A stretch of 64,000 bases of DNA. It comes from Vulcanimicrobiota bacterium (GTDB lineage: Bacteria; Vulcanimicrobiota; Vulcanimicrobiia; Vulcanimicrobiales; Vulcanimicrobiaceae). Shown here in pieces: positions 25,201-33,492 of the stretch. The notes beneath the pieces were generated by a model. It saw nothing but the letters and a program-made list of their open reading frames with translations. It did not search any database and had not been told where the DNA came from. Position 1 is the stretch's first letter. Each line of letters opens with the position of its first letter. The position numbers were made by a program, and so were the translations under genes. The DNA is taken from NCBI GenBank assembly GCA_003140215.1, contig PLJL01000001.1, forward strand, positions 1 to 64,000, in the 5' to 3' direction.

Positions 25201-25923
25201 CTACAAACCCAACGCTTTACGCACCGCGGGCAGGAAATTGCGCGATACCGGAACTTCGCTGCGCGCTTTGTCGTCCACGCGCAACAAGTACGAGCCGCCG
25301 AAGAACGGCTCGACCTCGACCACGCGCTCGGGGTTGACGAGGTAAGCGCGATGGCAGCGGATCAAGCCGGCGGGCTCCAGGCGGGCGGCGCAGTCGGCGA
25401 GCGAGCCCTTCCAACGCAAATCGCCTTCGAACACGCGCGCCGTCACCAAATGACCGTTCGCTTGCACGTAGCGAATCTCGGCGATCTTGACGAGCCGCGT
25501 CCGCTCGCCGTCTTCGAGCGCGACGCGCGCCGCGCGGTTTTCGTTCGGTGCGACCGCGGCTTCGCCGCGCAGCCCGCGCACGCGCTCAACGGAACGCGCC
25601 AGCCGCGCTTCGGAGACGGGCTTGACCAGATAGTCCAGCGCTGCGAGCTCGAACGCATCGAGCGCGCGCGACTCGTCGGCGGTGACGAACACGACGTGCG
25701 GCGGGTTGGCGAGCGCCGCGATCACCTTGGTCGCCTCCAGCCCGCTCAACCCGGGCAGGCTGATGTCGAGGAACACGACGTCGTAGGGCCGCCGTGCAAG
25801 CTCGGCCAACGCTTCGACCGCATCGCCGGCCTCCGCAATCTCAACCTCGGGCGCGACGCGTTCGAGCGCGTAGACCAGCTCGCTGCGCACCAACGGCTCG
25901 TCATCGACGATCAGTGCCCTCAT
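25201..25923 (-). CDS. LytTR-type response regulator
   Basis: 240 aa. Receiver domain residues 1-120 with acidic pair DD (7-8), phospho-acceptor Asp53 in VVFLDISLP and Lys in YLVKPVS. C-terminal LytTR DNA-binding domain from about 140, with IRYVQANGHLVTARV, LIRCHRAYLVNPERV and PVSRNF. Activated by the histidine kinase whose gene overlaps its start (ATGA at 25920-25923). LytTR proteins bind paired direct repeats; the divergent aceA promoter region is the nearest candidate target. Confidence 0.94.
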   Translation of the reverse strand: MRALIVDDEPLVRSELVYALERVAPEVEIAEAGDAVEALAELARRPYDVVFLDISLPGLSGLEATKVIAALANPPHVVFVTADESRALDAFELAALDYLVKPVSEARLARSVERVRGLRGEAAVAPNENRAARVALEDGERTRLVKIAEIRYVQANGHLVTARVFEGDLRWKGSLADCAARLEPAGLIRCHRAYLVNPERVVEVEPFFGGSYLLRVDDKARSEVPVSRNFLPAVRKALGL

Positions 25924-26990
25924 CGCGCCGCGATCGGAATGCGCGAGGGGACGTAGAACGCAACGCGGGTTCCCGCGCCCGAGCTGCTGATCACGCGTAG
26001 CTCGCTCTGCGCGCCGAAGAGCTTCATGAGACGCTGGTTCACGTTGTCGAGCCCGATCCCCAAACCTTGCGGCGTCACGGTCGTTGCGTCGAAGCCGACG
26101 CCGTCGTCGTGCACGCTCAGCTCGATCCCCTCGCCCTCCGGGCGCGCTTCGATCCGCACCGTTCCCGCGCCGCTGCGCGGACCCAGCCCATGGACGATCG
26201 CGTTTTCGACCAGCGGCTGCACCGAAAGCACCGGCACGAGCGCCAAGCGTGCGCGCGGGTCGATTGTGAGCGCGACGCGCAGGCGCTCGCCGAAGCGGGC
26301 GTGCTCGAAGCGCAAATACTGCTCGACGTGTTCGAGCTCTTCGTCGAGCGTGACGAACTCCGTATGGCGCGCTAGCGAGTCGCGGAAGTACTCGGCGAAA
26401 TCGACCAACAGGTCGTGCGCGCGCCGGGCGTCGGTGCGGGTCAGCGCGGCGATGGTGGTGAGCGTGTTGAACAGGAAGTGCGGCGAGATGCGCGCGCGCA
26501 GCGCGTCGAGCTCGGCCTGGGTAACCAGCTCGCTGCGCGCGTCGAGCTCGGCCGCCTCGAGCGAGACCGAGAGCACGCGCGCCAAGCCGATCGCGATCTT
26601 CACGTCGTCGTCGCGCAACGGCGTTCCGGCGCGGTAGAGCTTGAGCGCGCCCACGGCCTGACCGCGCACGACGAAGGGGGCGATGATGACCGCGGTCAGC
26701 GGGCAGTCCGCCACCGGGCACTCGATCTCTTCGCGGCGGCGCGCCGAGTACGGTTCGCCCGTCGCGATCGCACGGTGGGTCAGTCCGGTGAGGGCCGGCC
26801 CGCCGACGTGATGGTGGTCCTCACCCCGGCCGACGTACGCGAGCACCAGCTCGCGGTCGACGACGGCGCACGCATCCAGCCCCAGGTTCTCGTAGAGCAA
26901 CTGGGCCGTAAATGCCGCCGACTCGCGGCGCAGCCCGCCGCGTAGGTGCGGGATCGCCTGCACGAGCAGGTCGAGAACGTTCGCGCTCAC
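25920..26990 (-). CDS. LytS-like histidine kinase with GAF-type sensor
   Basis: 356 aa, no transmembrane segments, so a cytoplasmic sensor. Residues about 20-140 form a GAF-like domain with the Cys pair CPVADCPL; the kinase part has the phospho-acceptor His171 in [11 protein letters not shown]-box [10 protein letters not shown] and G-boxes DDGVGF and GIGLDNV, typical of the LytS/YpdA group (His_kinase family with HATPase). Starts at a GTG with a purine-rich GGGGGCGAG leader. Unlike LytS itself it lacks the multi-spanning 5TM domain. Divergent from aceA with 157 bp between starts. Confidence 0.92.
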   Translation of the reverse strand: MSANVLDLLVQAIPHLRGGLRRESAAFTAQLLYENLGLDACAVVDRELVLAYVGRGEDHHHVGGPALTGLTHRAIATGEPYSARRREEIECPVADCPLTAVIIAPFVVRGQAVGALKLYRAGTPLRDDDVKIAIGLARVLSVSLEAAELDARSELVTQAELDALRARISPHFLFNTLTTIAALTRTDARRAHDLLVDFAEYFRDSLARHTEFVTLDEELEHVEQYLRFEHARFGERLRVALTIDPRARLALVPVLSVQPLVENAIVHGLGPRSGAGTVRIEARPEGEGIELSVHDDGVGFDATTVTPQGLGIGLDNVNQRLMKLFGAQSELRVISSSGAGTRVAFYVPSRIPIAAR

Positions 26991-27147
26991 CTCGCCCCCT
27001 TTCGGCGTCCGCGCGCGAAAACGTGCGTTTCGTGCGCCGCCCGCGACCTTTCGCGCAGCATCGGTGGCAAAGCTGCCGCCGGCAGGCTACGGTCAGAGCA
27101 CGGTCCCCGTGCGGCACCGCCCTGCATTCCAACCTGAGGAGACGAAC
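26991..27147. promoter_or_regulatory. Divergent control region between lytS-like and aceA genes
   Basis: 157 bp without a gene. It contains GCGCGAAA (27013-27020) and its inverted copies TTTCGTGCGC (27028-27037) and TTTCGCGC (27049-27056), which could be regulator sites or part of a transcript hairpin. No confident sigma-70 hexamers seen. A GTG at 27064 could extend AceA but lacks a ribosome site. Confidence 0.35.
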
Positions 27148-28446
27148 GTGATCGACCCCCGCTTCATCACGCCCAATGGCCACAGCCACAACGGGAACGG
27201 AAACGGGCACGGTCACGCGGCGCAGCGCCCGTACACCGATGCGGACGTCGCGAAGCTGCGGGGTTCCCTGCCGATCGAGTACACGTTGGCACGCCGGGGC
27301 GCGAAACGGCTGCGCGAGATGCTCGCCGGCGACGAGCCGGTCACCGCGCTGGGCTGCCTGACCGGCGGCCAGGCGGTGCAAGCCGTGAAGGCCGGGCTCA
27401 ACGCGATCTACCTGTCGGGCTGGCAGGTCGCGGCCGATGCGAACACCTCGGGGCATACCTATCCCGACCAGTCGCTCTATCCGTACGATTCGGTACCCAA
27501 GGTGGTCGAACGCATCAATCGCGCCCTGCAGCGCGCCGATCAGATCGATACCGTCGAGGGGCGCTCGGGCGAGCGTGACTGGTTCGTGCCGATCGTGGCC
27601 GATGCCGAAGCGGGATTCGGCGGCCCGCTCAACTGCTTCGAGCTGATGAAGGCGATGATCGCCGCCGGCGCCGCGGCGGTGCATTTCGAAGATCAGCTCG
27701 CGTCCGAAAAGAAGTGCGGCCACCTGGGCGGCAAGGTCCTCATCCCGACGCAGCAAGCGGTGCGCAACCTCATCGCCGCGCGTCTCGCCGCCGACGTCTG
27801 CGGCGTGCCGACCGTGCTGGTCGCGCGCACCGATGCCGACGCGGCGACGCTGCTCCAAAGTGACATCGACGAGCGCGACCGGCGATTCGTCACCGGCGAA
27901 CGCACGCCCGAGGGCTTCTTCCGCATCACTGCGGGCATCGACCATGCCATCGCCCGCGCCTTGGCCTATGCTCCGTACGCGGATATGATCTGGTGCGAGA
28001 CGTCCACCCCGGACCTCGCGGCGGCCGAAGAGTTCGCACAGGCGGTTCACGCGAAGTTCCCCGGCAAGCTGCTGGCGTACAACTGCTCGCCGTCGTTCAA
28101 CTGGAAGCGCAAGCTCGACGAGGCGACCATCGAACGGTTCCGCGCCGAGCTGTTCCGGATGGGCTACCGGTTCCAGTTCATCACGCTGGCCGGCTGGCAC
28201 GCGCTCAACCACTCGATGTTCGAGCTGTCGCACGACTACGTGCAACGCGGCATGTCGGCCTACGCCGACTTCCAAGCGCGCGAGTTTGCCAGCGAGCCTA
28301 ACGGGTATACTGCGACGCGGCACCAGCGCGAAGCGGCCACCGGCTACTTTGACGAGGTCGCCAAGGTGATCGGCGGCGGGTTCTCGTCGACCGTGGCGCT
28401 CGAGGGCTCGACCGAGCAGGAGCAGTTCGAAACGGTTCCGGCATGA
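27148..28446 (+). CDS. aceA: Isocitrate lyase
   Basis: Cleaves isocitrate to glyoxylate and succinate, the first glyoxylate-shunt step. 432 aa. Catalytic loop [11 protein letters not shown] with Cys190 in the KKCGH signature; Mg/substrate blocks [19 protein letters not shown] and NCSPSFNWK. The GTG start has GAGGAG seven nt upstream. The N-terminus is oddly rich in His, Gly and Asn ([12 protein letters not shown], residues 12-23), not a usual feature. Followed by aceB, whose possible outer ATG overlaps this stop. Confidence 0.97.
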   Translation: MIDPRFITPNGHSHNGNGNGHGHAAQRPYTDADVAKLRGSLPIEYTLARRGAKRLREMLAGDEPVTALGCLTGGQAVQAVKAGLNAIYLSGWQVAADANTSGHTYPDQSLYPYDSVPKVVERINRALQRADQIDTVEGRSGERDWFVPIVADAEAGFGGPLNCFELMKAMIAAGAAAVHFEDQLASEKKCGHLGGKVLIPTQQAVRNLIAARLAADVCGVPTVLVARTDADAATLLQSDIDERDRRFVTGERTPEGFFRITAGIDHAIARALAYAPYADMIWCETSTPDLAAAEEFAQAVHAKFPGKLLAYNCSPSFNWKRKLDEATIERFRAELFRMGYRFQFITLAGWHALNHSMFELSHDYVQRGMSAYADFQAREFASEPNGYTATRHQREAATGYFDEVAKVIGGGFSSTVALEGSTEQEQFETVPA

Positions 28447-28472
28447 TCGACGTCCGCGAACGGGAGGAAACG

Positions 28473-29999
28473 ATGCTGACGCTGACCACCCACATCCCGC
28501 CTATGAACGCCGCGCCGGCCGGCTTCGCGATCGAACGCGATCTGCCGGCCGGATTCGCCGCTTTCTACCGTCCGCTGCACGACGCGTTCGCGCCGCGCCA
28601 GCGTATGGCGATCGCGGCACGCCGGCGCGCGCTCGAAGCGTCGCTCGCCGGCGACGGTCCGGCCTATCCGGCGCCGGGCGCGGCACAGGGCGATTGGCGC
28701 GTCACCATCCCCGAATGGTGCGCCGACCAGCGCAACCAGATGACTGGACCGGCCGACGATCACGAGCTCGTCGTGAAGCTGCTCAATTCGGGCTCGCCGG
28801 CGGTGATGATCGACCTGGAAGACTCGATGGCGAACACCTTCGATCGCGTTCTGGTCGGGATCGACAACACGGTCAAGGCGTACTACGGCGAGCTCACCTA
28901 CGTCGACGCCAAGCGCGGCGGGGCGACGATCGCGACCAAGCCGTCGACGACGGTGCTGTGGACGCGGGTGCGCGGGCTGCACCTTTCGCAGGCCGGAATC
29001 TACGCCGAGCCGACCCCGGCGGCGCTGTTCGATCTGGCGCTGCTGGCCTACCGGCTCGACTTCGCGCGCCTCAAGCACCCGCTCGCGATCTACATCCCCA
29101 AATCGGAGTCGGCCGACGAAGCGCTGTGGTGGCGCGACGTGTTCGGGGCCGTCGCGCGCGCGAAAGGCGAGGACCCACGCGCGATCAAGGCCATGGCGCT
29201 GGTCGAAGCGTTCCCGTTCGCCTACGAGATCGAGGAGTTCGCCTACCACCTGCGCGACCATCTGCTCGGTCTCAACTTGGGACGCTGGGACTACATGGCG
29301 TCGCTGATCCACTTCAACCTCAACGACCCCACTTGGGTGCTGCCGGATCGCAACACGATCCCGCACGACGTCGCGTTCTTCCAAAACCTGCGCGAGCGCA
29401 TCCCCGAGGTTTGCCATCGTCACGGCCTGCTCGCCGTCGGCGGGATGACGGCGCTGTTCCCCGACCGTTCGAATCCCGAGCTCAACGCGCGCGCGCTGGC
29501 CGCGCTCGAAGTCGACAAACGCAACGAGGCGACGGCGCTCTTCGACGGCGCCTGGACGGGGCATCCCGATCAGAACGCCATCGCGGTCGCGCAGTTCCCC
29601 GCGCCCAATCAAGGCTTCGCGCGCAAGGCCGGCGCCGACCCGACGCCCGATCTTCTGCCGCCCATCTCCGGCATCGGAACCCGCAGCGAGGCCGGGACGC
29701 GCGCCGCGGTGCGCACCGTGATCCGCTATCGCCACGGCTATCTGAGCGGGTTGGGCGCATCGCTGCTCGACGGCTACATGGAGGATCTTGCGACCGACCG
29801 CATCTACCGGCTCATGATCGCGCAGCGCATCCGCCACGGCGTCCACACGCGCGCCGAGGTCGAGTGCCTCTTCGACGAAGAGCTCGCGCGGCTGCTCGCC
29901 GAACCCGCCGCCGGCGACCCGGCCGAGGCGGAGATGTTCCGCGAAGCACGCCGGCAGAGCGCGACGATGATCCACGAGGGCCTCCACGACCCGATCTGA
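28473..29999 (+). CDS. aceB: Malate synthase A
   Basis: Condenses glyoxylate with acetyl-CoA to malate. 508 aa, the size of the A isoform (G is over 700). Visible blocks: VMIDLEDSMANTFDRV, YIPKSESADEALWWRDVF, GLNLGRWDYMASLIH, and GVHTRAEVECLFDEEL near the end. I prefer the ATG at 28473 because GGGAGG lies 6 nt before it; an ATG at 28443 overlapping the aceA stop would add ten residues. Forms an operon with aceA and converges on glcE, leaving only 3 bp. Confidence 0.96.
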   Translation: MLTLTTHIPPMNAAPAGFAIERDLPAGFAAFYRPLHDAFAPRQRMAIAARRRALEASLAGDGPAYPAPGAAQGDWRVTIPEWCADQRNQMTGPADDHELVVKLLNSGSPAVMIDLEDSMANTFDRVLVGIDNTVKAYYGELTYVDAKRGGATIATKPSTTVLWTRVRGLHLSQAGIYAEPTPAALFDLALLAYRLDFARLKHPLAIYIPKSESADEALWWRDVFGAVARAKGEDPRAIKAMALVEAFPFAYEIEEFAYHLRDHLLGLNLGRWDYMASLIHFNLNDPTWVLPDRNTIPHDVAFFQNLRERIPEVCHRHGLLAVGGMTALFPDRSNPELNARALAALEVDKRNEATALFDGAWTGHPDQNAIAVAQFPAPNQGFARKAGADPTPDLLPPISGIGTRSEAGTRAAVRTVIRYRHGYLSGLGASLLDGYMEDLATDRIYRLMIAQRIRHGVHTRAEVECLFDEELARLLAEPAAGDPAEAEMFREARRQSATMIHEGLHDPI

Positions 30000-30002
30000 G
30001 CG

Positions 30003-31205
30003 CTAGAGGCCACCGATAAAGCGGCCGGGATTGCACAGACCGTGCGGGTCGAACTTCGCCTTCATCGCGAGCATCAGCTCGAACGCGGGCGGCGGCGGGC
30101 CCCACGCATCGACCAGGCTTCGCGCCGCGTCGGGGATGGCGTCGAAGACCACGTGCCCGCGACCGTGCGTTGCGCGCGCGACGGTCTCGCGGAGGTCGCG
30201 CACGGGCCGGTCCGGTTGCGCGGCGGCGTCGCCTTCGACCGTCGCGCTAAACGCGTGCAGCCCGACGCCGAGCATCGGATAAGCCACGGGGACGGCCATC
30301 GGCGCCGCGGCGACGCCCCCCACGGCGGTAACGACCGGTTCGGACGGCGGCGCGATGACGCGCAAGCGCCAGGGACCGTCGCGGCGCACAGCGCGCTCGC
30401 GCTGCTCGTAGGCTTCGCGCTCGAGCTGGCTGAGCTCGGACGGCTCGGCGCCGCACGGTGACGCTATGTCGATCAACGCGCGCATCTGCGCGTCGACGCC
30501 GGCGGCCGTTCCGCTGAACGTCACGACGAGCGTGCGGTAGTTGTACAACGCCACGGACTCGGGCTCGAGCCGCCGGGCGACGATTTCGCGCGCGACGTCG
30601 CCGATCGGTTCGACTGCGGTAAACTGCAACAGCACGGCACGCGTCGCCGCGGGGATGGGGTAGAGCCGGAACGTGACCGTGGCGATCGCACCCAGCGTCC
30701 CCAGCGAGCCGACCATCAACTTGGGGAGATCGAAACCGGCGACGTTCTTGACCACCTTGCCGCCGCCGCGCGCGCGCACCCCGTCGGCGCGCACGATGCC
30801 GACGCCAACGATGAGATCCTTGGCGGTGCCGTAGCGCTGCCGCCGCCGGCCGTACGCGTTCACCGCGACGACGCCCCCGACGGTGGCGCGCGCGCGGTCG
30901 GCGACGTCGAGCGGGAGCATCTGGCCGTGCTCCGCGAGGATGCGGTCGAGCTCGGCGAACGTCATCCCGCCTTCGACGGTGACCGTCTGATCCTCGGGCG
31001 TGTAGTCGACCACGGCATCGAGCGCCAGCGTCCGAATCACCGTGTCGAGCGCGCGCGGCGCGTTACCCAGTTCGAGGTGCGTCCCGCCGCCGACGAGCGC
31101 GAACGGCTTGCGCGCGGCGTGCAGCTCCCGCACCGTATCGGCGAGCTCGGGGACGGTCCGCGGCGTGGCGACGTCGCGCGGCGTTACGCCGGCGACGCTG
31201 ATCAC
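30003..31205 (-). CDS. glcE: Glycolate oxidase FAD-binding subunit
   Basis: 400 aa. FAD-binding type 4 fold: FALVGGGTHLELGN, VTVEGGMTFAELDRILAEHG, ATVGGVVAVNAYGRRRQRYG, GVRARGGGKVVKNVAGFDL with LMVGSLGTLGAI. Ends KAKFDPHGLCNPGRF. With GlcD and GlcF it oxidises glycolate to glyoxylate. Starts at a GTG that overlaps the glcD stop (GTGA). Third gene of gntR-glcD-glcE. Confidence 0.92.
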   Translation of the reverse strand: MISVAGVTPRDVATPRTVPELADTVRELHAARKPFALVGGGTHLELGNAPRALDTVIRTLALDAVVDYTPEDQTVTVEGGMTFAELDRILAEHGQMLPLDVADRARATVGGVVAVNAYGRRRQRYGTAKDLIVGVGIVRADGVRARGGGKVVKNVAGFDLPKLMVGSLGTLGAIATVTFRLYPIPAATRAVLLQFTAVEPIGDVAREIVARRLEPESVALYNYRTLVVTFSGTAAGVDAQMRALIDIASPCGAEPSELSQLEREAYEQRERAVRRDGPWRLRVIAPPSEPVVTAVGGVAAAPMAVPVAYPMLGVGLHAFSATVEGDAAAQPDRPVRDLRETVARATHGRGHVVFDAIPDAARSLVDAWGPPPPAFELMLAMKAKFDPHGLCNPGRFIGGL

Positions 31206-32692
31206 CCGCGTCCCGCTTCGCCGGACTCCGCCGGGTGGGGTGCATAGACGCCGGCCCGGTCGCCGCACAGCCGCGGCGTCGGAAACATCTTCTCGGGGTT
31301 GAAGCGCTGGTCGGGGTCGAACGCCGTGCGCACCCACTGCATCGTCTCGAGATCGTCGACGGAGAACTGCTCGCCCAAGTAGCACGCCTTGTCGTGGCCG
31401 ACGCCGTGCTCGCCGGTGACCGAGCCGCCGTAGCGCAGACACACCCGCAGGATCTCGCCCGCGACGTGCTCGGCGGCGGCTTCTTGCCCCGGCACGCGCT
31501 CGTCGTAGAGCACCAGCGGGTGCAAGTTACCGTCACCGGCGTGGAACACGTTGGCGATGCGCAAGCCCGCCTCCGCGCCCAGCGCCGCGATCTCGCGTAG
31601 CACCGGCGCGATTTGCTTGCGCGGGATCACGCCGTCCTGCACGTAGTAGTTGGGCGAGATGCGTCCCATCGCCGCGAAAGCTGACTTGCGCCCCTTCCAC
31701 GCTAACAACCGTTCGGCTTCATCGCGCGGCGCGCGAATCTCGATCGCGCCCGCGGCGCTCAAATGGTCGTAGGCGCGATGGGCGGTCTCCTCGGCCTCGG
31801 CGTCGACGCCGTCGACGTCCATGAGCACCAGGGCGCCGACGTCGAGCGGCCAGTCGACGCCGGTCGCCGCAACGATCGCTTCGATCGCCAACTTGTCGCA
31901 CATCTCGATCGCCGCCGGAACGATCCCCGCGCCGATGATGCGCGAGACCGCATCGCCGGCCTCGTCGGTCGACGGAAACGTCGCGAACAGCGTCTGCGTG
32001 CGCTCCGCCGTACGCAGCACGCGCACCAGCACCTCGGTGACGATCCCGGTCATCCCCTCGCTGCCGACCACGACCCCGGCGAGGTCGTAACCCAGCACCT
32101 CGGGCTCCCCGGCCGTCGATCCGATCTGCACCGTCTCGCCCTCCGGCGTCACGAGCGTCAGCCCCAGCACGTGGTTCACCGTGAAGCCGTACTTGAGACA
32201 GTGCGCGCCGCCGGAGTTCTCGGCGACGTTACCGCCGATCGTGCAGACGCTCTGCGAGCTGGGGTCGGGCGCGTAGAAGTACCCGTCGGCTGCGAGCGCG
32301 CGCGAGATGTCGAGGTTGATGACGCCCGGCTGCACCCGCGCCGTACGGTTGGGCAGATCGATCGCCAGGATCTTGCGCATGCGTGAGAGCCCGATGACCA
32401 CGCAACCCTCGCTCGGCAGCGCTCCGCCCGAGAGTCCGGTCCCGGCCCCGCGCGGCACGACGGACAAGCCCAGCTCGCGTGAAAGCTTGACGCACGCCGC
32501 GACCTCGGGTGTCGACGCCGGCAAAACCACGATCTCCGGACGCACGCGATAGCCCGGCAAACCGTCGCACTCGTAGGTGCGCAGCGCACTCGCGCCGACG
32601 ATCGCGTTCTTCACCCCGACGATCGCCGCGAACTGCGCCTGCAGCACGGCGTCACTGAGCGCCGCTCGAACACCGGCCAGCGTCACGCTCAT
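31202..32692 (-). CDS. glcD: Glycolate oxidase catalytic subunit
   Basis: 496 aa FAD-linked oxidase, same length as the E. coli protein (499). FAD/PP-loop region VPRGAGTGLSGGALPS, GTIGGN-type block CTIGGNVAENSGGAHCLKYG, VVVGSEGMTGIVTEV, and the C-terminal FHAGDGNLHPLV and GGSVTGEHGVG motifs of this family. D-lactate dehydrogenase is the main alternative, but the adjoining glcE, gcl, hyi and garR point to glycolate. Its ATG overlaps the gntR stop (ATGA). Confidence 0.94.
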   Translation of the reverse strand: MSVTLAGVRAALSDAVLQAQFAAIVGVKNAIVGASALRTYECDGLPGYRVRPEIVVLPASTPEVAACVKLSRELGLSVVPRGAGTGLSGGALPSEGCVVIGLSRMRKILAIDLPNRTARVQPGVINLDISRALAADGYFYAPDPSSQSVCTIGGNVAENSGGAHCLKYGFTVNHVLGLTLVTPEGETVQIGSTAGEPEVLGYDLAGVVVGSEGMTGIVTEVLVRVLRTAERTQTLFATFPSTDEAGDAVSRIIGAGIVPAAIEMCDKLAIEAIVAATGVDWPLDVGALVLMDVDGVDAEAEETAHRAYDHLSAAGAIEIRAPRDEAERLLAWKGRKSAFAAMGRISPNYYVQDGVIPRKQIAPVLREIAALGAEAGLRIANVFHAGDGNLHPLVLYDERVPGQEAAAEHVAGEILRVCLRYGGSVTGEHGVGHDKACYLGEQFSVDDLETMQWVRTAFDPDQRFNPEKMFPTPRLCGDRAGVYAPHPAESGEAGRG

Positions 32693-33363
32693 GATGCGGC
32701 CGCGGCGGCTGCGCGGCGCAGCACGGCGGCCCGCGCGTTCGCGATGTGCGTGGCCGTACGCGCCGCGGCGGCGTCCTCGTCGTGGCCGCGGATCGCTTGC
32801 ACGATCGCGTCGTACTCGACGATCGTCGCCCGCCGGCGGTCGACGTCCGACAGCGACAACAGACGGTACGCGATGAGCTCCTCGCGCAGATCGGTCAACA
32901 TGCGCTTGAGCCGCTCGCCGCTGGCGCTAGCCAGGATGATGTCGTGGAAGGCGGTGTCGTGACGCTCCATCTCGCCGGCGTCGTCGATGCTTTCGCGCAT
33001 GGCGGCGACGTGCTGCTCGAGCTTGCGCAGCTCGCCGTCGCGCATCGAACGCGCGGCGCGGCGCGCGGCCAGCGATTCGAGCGCCTCGCGGATCTCGAAG
33101 ACGCACTCGACCTCATCGGCTTTGACCTCGCGCACGACGCTGCCGCGCAGCCCGCGCGGCTCGAGCAGCCCCTCGGCTTCGAGCCGGCGCAAGGCCTCCC
33201 GTACCGGGGTGCGACTGGCGCCCAGCCGCCCGGCGATCTCGGCCTCGATCACGGGGGTACCCGGCGAGAGCTCGCCCGAGATGATCGCGGTCCGCAGGCG
33301 GTCGTGGATGCGGTCCCGCAGCGGCAGCCCGCGGCGCAGCGGCTGCAGCGACTTCGCGTGCAT
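32689..33363 (-). CDS. GntR-family regulator (FadR/FCD subfamily)
   Basis: 224 aa. N-terminal winged helix: LRDRIHDRLRTAIISGELSPG, IAGRLGASRTPVREALRRLE. C-terminal helical FCD domain with likely metal or ligand residues in ERHDTAFHDIILASASG and a late His in THIANARAAV. In this subfamily the ligand is often a small carboxylate; from the neighbours, glycolate or glyoxylate is the natural guess. The gene heads glcD-glcE and is divergent from gcl-hyi-garR; two perfect palindromes between the starts are its probable operators, so autoregulation is expected. Confidence 0.92.
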   Translation of the reverse strand: MHAKSLQPLRRGLPLRDRIHDRLRTAIISGELSPGTPVIEAEIAGRLGASRTPVREALRRLEAEGLLEPRGLRGSVVREVKADEVECVFEIREALESLAARRAARSMRDGELRKLEQHVAAMRESIDDAGEMERHDTAFHDIILASASGERLKRMLTDLREELIAYRLLSLSDVDRRRATIVEYDAIVQAIRGHDEDAAAARTATHIANARAAVLRRAAAAAAS

Positions 33364-33403
33364 GCCTCCACGGTACGCCCGCACCGCGACGCCGTCAAGT
33401 TTC

Positions 33404-33418
33404 GGGATACCGTATCCC
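33404..33418. promoter_or_regulatory. Operator 1 (palindrome)
   Basis: GGGATACCGTATCCC, a perfect 7+1+7 inverted repeat, lies directly upstream of the -35 box of the gcl promoter and 41 bp before the gntR start. The same 15-mer recurs at 33457-33471. Predicted GntR dimer site. Confidence 0.85.
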
Positions 33419-33419
33419 A

Positions 33420-33449
33420 TTGACACGCCACCAACGGATCCGGTACACT
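33420..33449 (+). promoter_or_regulatory. Sigma-70 promoter for gcl-hyi-garR
   Basis: TTGACA (33420-33425) and TACACT (33444-33449) with an 18-bp spacer. Transcription would start near 33456, at the edge of operator 2. Operator 1 abuts the -35, so a repressor bound to either site would block polymerase. The distance to the gcl ATG leaves a leader of about 37 nt. Confidence 0.8.
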
Positions 33450-33453
33450 GGAA

Positions 33454-33474
33454 TACGGGATACCGTATCCCGTA
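33454..33474. promoter_or_regulatory. Operator 2 (palindrome over the start site)
   Basis: The same GGGATACCGTATCCC core (33457-33471), here extended by three further matching bases each side (TAC/GTA) to a 21-bp perfect palindrome. Its centre is 53 bp, about five helical turns, from that of operator 1, so two dimers would sit on the same DNA face. Confidence 0.87.
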
Positions 33475-33492
33475 ATCCGTCGAGGAGACCCC

